The notes under the pieces were generated by a model. That model saw only the letters and a list, made by a program, of their open reading frames with translations, searched no databases and had not been told where the DNA came from. Positions 7,041 through 11,313 of a DNA stretch of 11,313 nt are shown piece after piece; the first letter of the stretch is position 1, and each line of letters begins with the position of its first letter. The stretch spans positions 1-11,313 of the forward strand of contig CALLKE010000161.1 of the NCBI GenBank assembly GCA_938008555.1. The letters run 5' to 3'. The stretch is from an uncultured Pedobacter sp. Its GTDB lineage: Bacteria; Bacteroidota; Bacteroidia; Sphingobacteriales; Sphingobacteriaceae. The position numbers were made by a program, and so were the translations under genes.

Positions 7041-7772
7041 TCAGTTCAATTGGAAATAAAGTAATCCAGCTGCAATAGCTCCTAAGACAGGGCCGATTAC
7101 GGGTATCCAAGCATACCCCCAATCGCTATGATTTTTATTTTTTATGGGTAAGATGGCATGCATGATACGCGGACCCAAATCACGAACAGGATTAATTGCA
7201 TAGCCCGTTGTCCCTCCCAAGGATAAACCAATCACCCAAACTAAAAAAGCCACAGGAATGGCTCCTATAGAACCCAAACCAATGGGCACTCGATTTACAC
7301 CTTGCAACTCGGCACCCACAAGGTGCAATATTGCAAACATCAATACAAAAGTTCCAATAAACTCACTGATAAAATTGACAGGGAGATTTTTTATTGCTGG
7401 AGCTGTGCTAAATACAGCCCGTTTAGCATCTGGATCATCTGTTATATTAAAATGATCTACATACATCAACCACACCAGGAACGCCCCAATAAATGCTCCA
7501 ATGAATTGAGCAAGAATAAATAATGGAACTTTTGCCCAAACAAACTTATCAGCCACAGCTAAACCGATGGATACGGCTGGATTAAGATGAGCCCCGCTAT
7601 ATGGACCAGCTACCAACACACCCACAAACACAGCCAAAGCCCACCCTGTAGTGATGACAATCCAACCACTATTGTTTCCCTTAGTGCCTTTCAGGACAAC
7701 ATTCGCAACCACTCCTCCTCCTAATAAAACAAGTAGTGCTGTACCTATTATTTCTGCAACAAATTCAGTCAT
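7041..7772 (-). CDS. glpF: Glycerol uptake facilitator (aquaglyceroporin, MIP family)
   Basis: A 243-aa inner-membrane channel that lets glycerol diffuse into the cell, somewhat shorter than E. coli GlpF (281 aa). Six hydrophobic helices and two half-helix loops are visible. The first loop has the classic SGAHLNPAVS with NPA at 64-66. The second has GYAINPVRDLGP, where the motif is NPV (194-196) instead of NPA. Arg197 and Asp198 follow; the Asp is a mark of glycerol-conducting members as opposed to water-only aquaporins. Trp44 and Tyr191 align with Trp48 and Phe200 of the E. coli selectivity filter, so an aromatic, glycerol-type filter is kept. It starts at ATG, 122 bp after the kinase gene; this spacer has no clear terminator or promoter. 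Context with glpK and glpD supports the glycerol role strongly. Small-solute specificity beyond glycerol is not decided by the sequence. Confidence 0.94.
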   Translation of the reverse strand: MTEFVAEIIGTALLVLLGGGVVANVVLKGTKGNNSGWIVITTGWALAVFVGVLVAGPYSGAHLNPAVSIGLAVADKFVWAKVPLFILAQFIGAFIGAFLVWLMYVDHFNITDDPDAKRAVFSTAPAIKNLPVNFISEFIGTFVLMFAILHLVGAELQGVNRVPIGLGSIGAIPVAFLVWVIGLSLGGTTGYAINPVRDLGPRIMHAILPIKNKNHSDWGYAWIPVIGPVLGAIAAGLLYFQLN

Positions 7773-7894
7773 GGTATTTACTTAGATAAAAGTTGTTCAA
7801 GCTTATTTTTTGATTTACAGGATGCTAAATTATCTCACCTTTAAAATTTGGTTCTATTTAGTCTTGCAGATCTTGTTTACCCTGATTCAGATAA

Positions 7895-9436
7895 TTACTT
7901 ATTCAGTTTCTGCTCAAATAGCAATTCTTCTTCATCAGGCACAATCCATTTTTTAGCACGCTCAACCGCACGGCTCCAATTGCTAATCAACCGCCTTACT
8001 TGACTAAATTCCATTTGTGGTTTAAATATTTTATCAATCAGTTGATGTTCTTTAATCTCATCCAGATCTTTCCAATAACCAACTGCCAGACCAGCCAAAT
8101 AAGCAACTCCCAACGCTGTTGACTCTTGAATTTTAGTACGAATAACCTTTGCAGCTAGTACATCAGACTGAAATTGCATCAGAAAATCATTAACCACTGC
8201 TCCACCATCTACTTTCATTTCTATCATTTCAGTACCTGTATCAGCAAGCATTGCATTCATAACATCGTGCACCTGAAAACAAATGGACTCTAATGCTGCA
8301 CGTGTGATGTGAGCAGCAGTGGTGCCTCGCGTGATACCAATCATTAATCCTCTAGCATATTGATCCCAATAAGGCGCGCCCAAGCCCGTTAAACTAGGCA
8401 CAAAATATATGCCTCCATTATCTGAGACTGATGTTGCCAAAGCTTCACTTTGTGCAGAATTTTCAATAATACCCAAACCATCTCGCAGCCACTGCACAAC
8501 TGTGCCCGCACTAAAGACACTACCTTCAAGCGCATACATGACCTCTCCATTTAATTGCCAAGCAATAGTCGTTAGTAAATTATTTTTAGACACCACCGGT
8601 TGGCGTCCGGTATTCATCATCAGAAAACAACCGGTGCCATATGTATTTTTTGCTGAACCAGTAGTCAAACACAACTGGCCAAAGAGTGCTGCTTGCTGAT
8701 CTCCAGCTATTGCAGCAATTGGAATTTTTGTAGCAAACAAAGTTGTTGCAGTTTCACCATATACCTCACTACATGATCTCACAGCCGGCAGCATAGATGC
8801 TGGAATCTGAAACAAATCCAGTAATTGCTCATCCCATTGAAGCGTATGGATATTAAACAACATAGTCCTACTCGCATTGGTCACATCAGTCACATGCATT
8901 TTACCCATGGTCAATTTCCATATCAACCAGCTATCAATAGTACCAAAGCATAATTCCCCATTTTCGGCACGTGCTCTAGCTCCTTTCACATGATCCAATA
9001 TCCATTTCACTTTGGTAGCCGAGAAGTAAGCATCTAGGATTAGTCCTGTTTTTTCACGGACCATATCTGATTTACCTGCAGCTTTTAATTGATCACAAAA
9101 TTGTGCTGTACGACGATCTTGCCAAACAATGGCGTTGTATAATGGCTGACTTGTTTTCCGATCCCAGACAACGGTTGTTTCTCGTTGATTGGTAATTCCA
9201 ATACCTGCGATTGCTTTTCCGTTCAGCCCAGCCTTGGCAATTGCTTCAGCAATTACAGAAACTTGTGTTGACCATATCTCATTTGCATCGTGCTCTACCC
9301 AGCCTGCCTGAGGAAATAATTGCTGAAATGGTCTTTGTGAAATAGCAATGGGTTTTCCAAGTTGATTAAAAATAATTGAGCGGGAACTCGTAGTTCCCTG
9401 ATCAATTGCAAGGATAAATTGCTTTTGATTACTCAT
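7895..9436 (-). CDS. glpK: Glycerol kinase (FGGY family)
   Basis: It phosphorylates glycerol with ATP to sn-glycerol-3-phosphate in the cytoplasm, which traps the glycerol that enters through GlpF. It is 513 aa (E. coli 502). The N-terminal actin-like domain opens with LAIDQGTTSSRS (9-20). Substrate residues are visible at Arg85-Glu86 (NQRETT), Trp105 (VWQDRRT) and Tyr137 (DAYFSATK), and the catalytic base is Asp246 in GDQQAALFG. The second domain has the nucleotide-binding VDGGAVVNDFLMQFQ at 409-423 and GLGAPYWD at 351-358. It starts at ATG, and this start lies inside the end of glpD: the two genes overlap by 8 bp (9429-9436), implying translational coupling. All active-site residues I looked for are present. 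I would not call it another FGGY sugar kinase given the neighbours and these motifs. Confidence 0.97.
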   Translation of the reverse strand: MSNQKQFILAIDQGTTSSRSIIFNQLGKPIAISQRPFQQLFPQAGWVEHDANEIWSTQVSVIAEAIAKAGLNGKAIAGIGITNQRETTVVWDRKTSQPLYNAIVWQDRRTAQFCDQLKAAGKSDMVREKTGLILDAYFSATKVKWILDHVKGARARAENGELCFGTIDSWLIWKLTMGKMHVTDVTNASRTMLFNIHTLQWDEQLLDLFQIPASMLPAVRSCSEVYGETATTLFATKIPIAAIAGDQQAALFGQLCLTTGSAKNTYGTGCFLMMNTGRQPVVSKNNLLTTIAWQLNGEVMYALEGSVFSAGTVVQWLRDGLGIIENSAQSEALATSVSDNGGIYFVPSLTGLGAPYWDQYARGLMIGITRGTTAAHITRAALESICFQVHDVMNAMLADTGTEMIEMKVDGGAVVNDFLMQFQSDVLAAKVIRTKIQESTALGVAYLAGLAVGYWKDLDEIKEHQLIDKIFKPQMEFSQVRRLISNWSRAVERAKKWIVPDEEELLFEQKLNK

Positions 9437-11036
9437 GAGTTAAGTTCGATGTGAATGATTCTTCATTAGGTGTCAATAAATAACCCTTGGCTAGCTCTAT
9501 AAATGATTTTAATTGATCATCAATCCATAATTGATCTTTATTGAGTTCGATAGATAGTAAACGTGCTACCTCTGGTGCCATTGCAATGGCTGCACGAGCA
9601 TCTAAAAAGAGTATTCTTATTCTACGTGACAGTACATCCTCTACTGTCCGTGACATTTCATGACGAGCAGCCCAAACAACTTCGCCTTTTACGTACTCAT
9701 AGGATGGATGTAAACGATCCGCTAGCTCTGGTTCGCTTTTGATCAATTCTAAAATTGCAGAAGCATCCGACCCATATATGCACAAGTGATTAAAATGATC
9801 ACTCGTGAATGTATGCCCATGAATACGATGATAATGGGTGGAACAACGCACATATACCAAGCCTGCTGTTTTAATTGCTGCGTCCACGGTATCCTCAGCC
9901 ATCTTGCGAAAGGTTGTCCACTTACCACCTGTAATGGTCACTAATCCGGCCGAGGATACGATCAATTTATGACTACGCGATATTTCTTTGGTTGACTTAT
10001 TATTTCCTTTTGGTGCTGCCAATGGCCGTAATCCTGCAAAAACAGACAATACATCTGCGCGAGTTGGCTTACGATCTAGATACTCACCAGCTGTATCCAA
10101 TATGAATGCGATTTCTTGTTCCAGTGCTTGGGGTTCTAGCGAAATATGATCTACTAATGTATCAGTTGTCCCTATCACTGTTTTATTGTGCCAAGGCACA
10201 GCAAAAAGCACTCTTCCATCCCTGGTTTTAGGAATCATCAGTGCATGATCACCAGACAAGAATGAGCGGTCAAATACAAGATGGACTCCCTGACTTGCCC
10301 TTACCATGAGCTTAGCCTTCTCATCTTCCATTTTCAAAATATCATCTACAAACACACCCGTAGCATTGATAACTACTTTTGCTTGTGATGTATAAACTAT
10401 ATCACTCTCCAAATCAACCAACTTGACCCCAGATATTTTTCCATTACTGTTCTTTATCAAGCTTGTTACCTTCGCATAATTTAATAGGCAAGCCCCATTT
10501 TCGGCAGCAGTTTGTGCCACGTTGATTGCCAAGCGAGCATCATCAAATTGACCATCATGATAAATTACTCCTCCTCTTAAACCTTTTCTGTTGATAGATG
10601 GGTGGGCTAAAATTGTTTTTTCTTTCCCCCAATATCTAGCTGAGCCCAGGCTTAATTTACCTGCAAGCATATCGTATAAAGTAAGACCTGTGAAATAAAA
10701 GACACCTTCCCACCAAGAGTAACTGGGGATTACAAAAGTTTGATTCCTGGTCAAATGGGGAGCATTTTGAAGTAATAATCCACGTTCTTTTAATGCCTCT
10801 AACACAAGAAATATATCTCCCTGCGCTAAATATCGAACTCCTCCATGTACCAGTTTTGTACTACGGCTAGAGGTTCCTTTCCCAAAATCGGATTGTTCTA
10901 ATAGAAGTACTTTATATCCTCTGAGCGATGCATCCATGGCAATTCCCAATCCAGTAGCCCCACCCCCTATTACAATCATATCCCACAGCCGCCGCTCTTC
11001 ATTCAATTGCAGTAGCATTCTGTCACGATTCATCAT
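9429..11036 (-). CDS. glpD: Aerobic-type FAD-dependent glycerol-3-phosphate dehydrogenase
   Basis: It oxidises sn-glycerol-3-phosphate to dihydroxyacetone phosphate at the membrane and passes electrons to the quinone pool, joining glycerol use to glycolysis. It is 535 aa, near the family norm (E. coli GlpD 501). The FAD Rossmann fold begins with IVIGGGATGLG (21-31) and the acidic Glu47 ends the second strand. The family signature TSSRSTKLVHGGVRYL spans 55-70, followed by YHDGQFDDARL (159-169), VFAGLRPLA (332-340) and ITGGKWTTFRKMAED (368-382). A C-terminal DAO_C-type domain includes the RTVEDVLSRR stretch. Two ATG codons stand side by side at the start (11036 and 11033); either could be used, changing the protein by one residue. 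It is the first gene of the glp cluster and its stop overlaps the glpK start. Nothing looks broken. Confidence 0.97.
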   Translation of the reverse strand: MMNRDRMLLQLNEERRLWDMIVIGGGATGLGIAMDASLRGYKVLLLEQSDFGKGTSSRSTKLVHGGVRYLAQGDIFLVLEALKERGLLLQNAPHLTRNQTFVIPSYSWWEGVFYFTGLTLYDMLAGKLSLGSARYWGKEKTILAHPSINRKGLRGGVIYHDGQFDDARLAINVAQTAAENGACLLNYAKVTSLIKNSNGKISGVKLVDLESDIVYTSQAKVVINATGVFVDDILKMEDEKAKLMVRASQGVHLVFDRSFLSGDHALMIPKTRDGRVLFAVPWHNKTVIGTTDTLVDHISLEPQALEQEIAFILDTAGEYLDRKPTRADVLSVFAGLRPLAAPKGNNKSTKEISRSHKLIVSSAGLVTITGGKWTTFRKMAEDTVDAAIKTAGLVYVRCSTHYHRIHGHTFTSDHFNHLCIYGSDASAILELIKSEPELADRLHPSYEYVKGEVVWAARHEMSRTVEDVLSRRIRILFLDARAAIAMAPEVARLLSIELNKDQLWIDDQLKSFIELAKGYLLTPNEESFTSNLTHE

Positions 11037-11120
11037 GAATAACTTGTTTAAATTTTACTCAGACAATACACGGAAATATTTATTCCTCAGCAGCCCTCAA
11101 TATCTCCAAAAGCGAACAAA

Positions 11121-11128
11121 CAAACGTA
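11121..11128 (-). promoter_or_regulatory. Candidate -7 box of the glp operon promoter
   Basis: Minus-strand TACGTTTG fits the Bacteroidota TAnnTTTG element exactly, about 85 bp upstream of the glpD start. I do not see a matching TTTG at the -33 position, so it is a partial promoter match. The remaining spacer up to 11255 shows no other clear operator or RNA structure. Confidence 0.35.
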
Positions 11129-11255
11129 AAATTCATAACGAGCCTTTTCCATTCATAAGTATGTAATATTGAAAATTTAGATGGTGTGTCTGAATAGTGT
11201 ATCAGATCTTATCATAATCTTTTGAGATATTCGATATCGTATTTTGCTCTATTTT

Positions 11256-11313
11256 GGCAGTGTATCTAAATGTATGATGACTCTTTTCAGGGATAAAAAA
11301 GTATGCGTTTTGA
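11256..11313. mobile_element. Partial second copy of the MITE-like element, running off the window
   Basis: These 58 bases match the reverse complement of 3722-3779 at 57 positions; the only difference is C at 11258 where the first copy has T in that orientation. The match starts exactly at the terminal-repeat boundary and continues past the 23-bp repeat to the last base of the window. It is therefore the end of another family member in opposite orientation, either a second MITE or the end of a full insertion sequence carrying the transposase. Its left flank is CTCTATTTT (11247-11255), which should recur on the far side if this was a separate insertion. It lies upstream of glpD, 219 bp before its start. 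Confidence 0.85.

Noticed and set aside
7828..7896. 8-bp inverted repeat AATTATCT / AGATAATT across the glpK-glpF spacer
   Set aside because: Arms are short, AT-rich and over 50 bp apart, and one arm overlaps the glpK stop; no T-run follows. Too weak for a terminator or operator.
6342..11036. Functional link between the glycerol genes and the efflux operon
   Set aside because: Same strand and adjacency only; a 96-bp spacer with its own promoter-like signals separates them and the TetR-type regulator sits with the efflux genes. No sequence evidence joins their roles.
10936..11166. Plus-strand open frame of 76 codons overlapping the glpD start and its upstream spacer
   Set aside because: Half of it is antisense to conserved glpD sequence and the product resembles no family I recognise; more likely a chance frame.
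11195..11219. TAGTGTATC followed by a sequence loosely like the MITE end, about 60 bp before the second copy
   Set aside because: Only the first 9 bases match exactly and the rest aligns poorly; in AT-rich DNA this can be chance, so I do not call a third element end.

Overview
The window looks like a chromosomal segment of a low-GC Bacteroidota bacterium, probably of the Sphingobacteriaceae type. This rests on the style of the proteins, the AT-rich spacers, the lack of clear Shine-Dalgarno sites and promoter-like motifs close to the Bacteroidota form (TTTG / TAnnTTTG). Genus-level assignment is inference only. All seven genes lie on the minus strand, so transcription runs from high to low coordinates.

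Right half (about 11.1 kb down to 7.0 kb): a glycerol-use cluster in the order glpD (FAD-dependent glycerol-3-phosphate dehydrogenase), glpK (glycerol kinase) and glpF (glycerol facilitator). glpD and glpK overlap by 8 bp. glpF follows after 122 bp. Together they take up glycerol, trap it as glycerol-3-phosphate and oxidise it to dihydroxyacetone phosphate.

Left half (6.94 kb down to 0.08 kb): a complete tripartite RND efflux locus in the order TetR-type regulator, TolC-type outer-membrane channel, lipoprotein periplasmic adaptor and RND inner-membrane pump. The first three genes are only 20-21 bp apart. A perfect 44-bp palindrome that looks like a terminator follows the pump gene. The regulator begins with TTG, and a 26-bp AT-rich palindrome upstream of it is a candidate self-operator.

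The least ordinary feature is a 161-bp non-coding element (3619-3779) in the 403-bp gap between the adaptor and pump genes. It has perfect 23-bp terminal inverted repeats and is flanked by a 9-bp direct repeat (GACTAATCC), the signature of a MITE-like transposition. A second copy, inverted relative to the first, enters at the right edge of the window (11256-11313; 57 of 58 bases identical) and runs off the end. The two copies bracket the glp genes and three of the four efflux genes. The insertion separates the pump gene from the rest of its operon. Between element and pump gene there is a hairpin and a weak candidate promoter that may give the pump its own transcription. I did not find evidence of a wholly new biological system; the genes are recognisable families.
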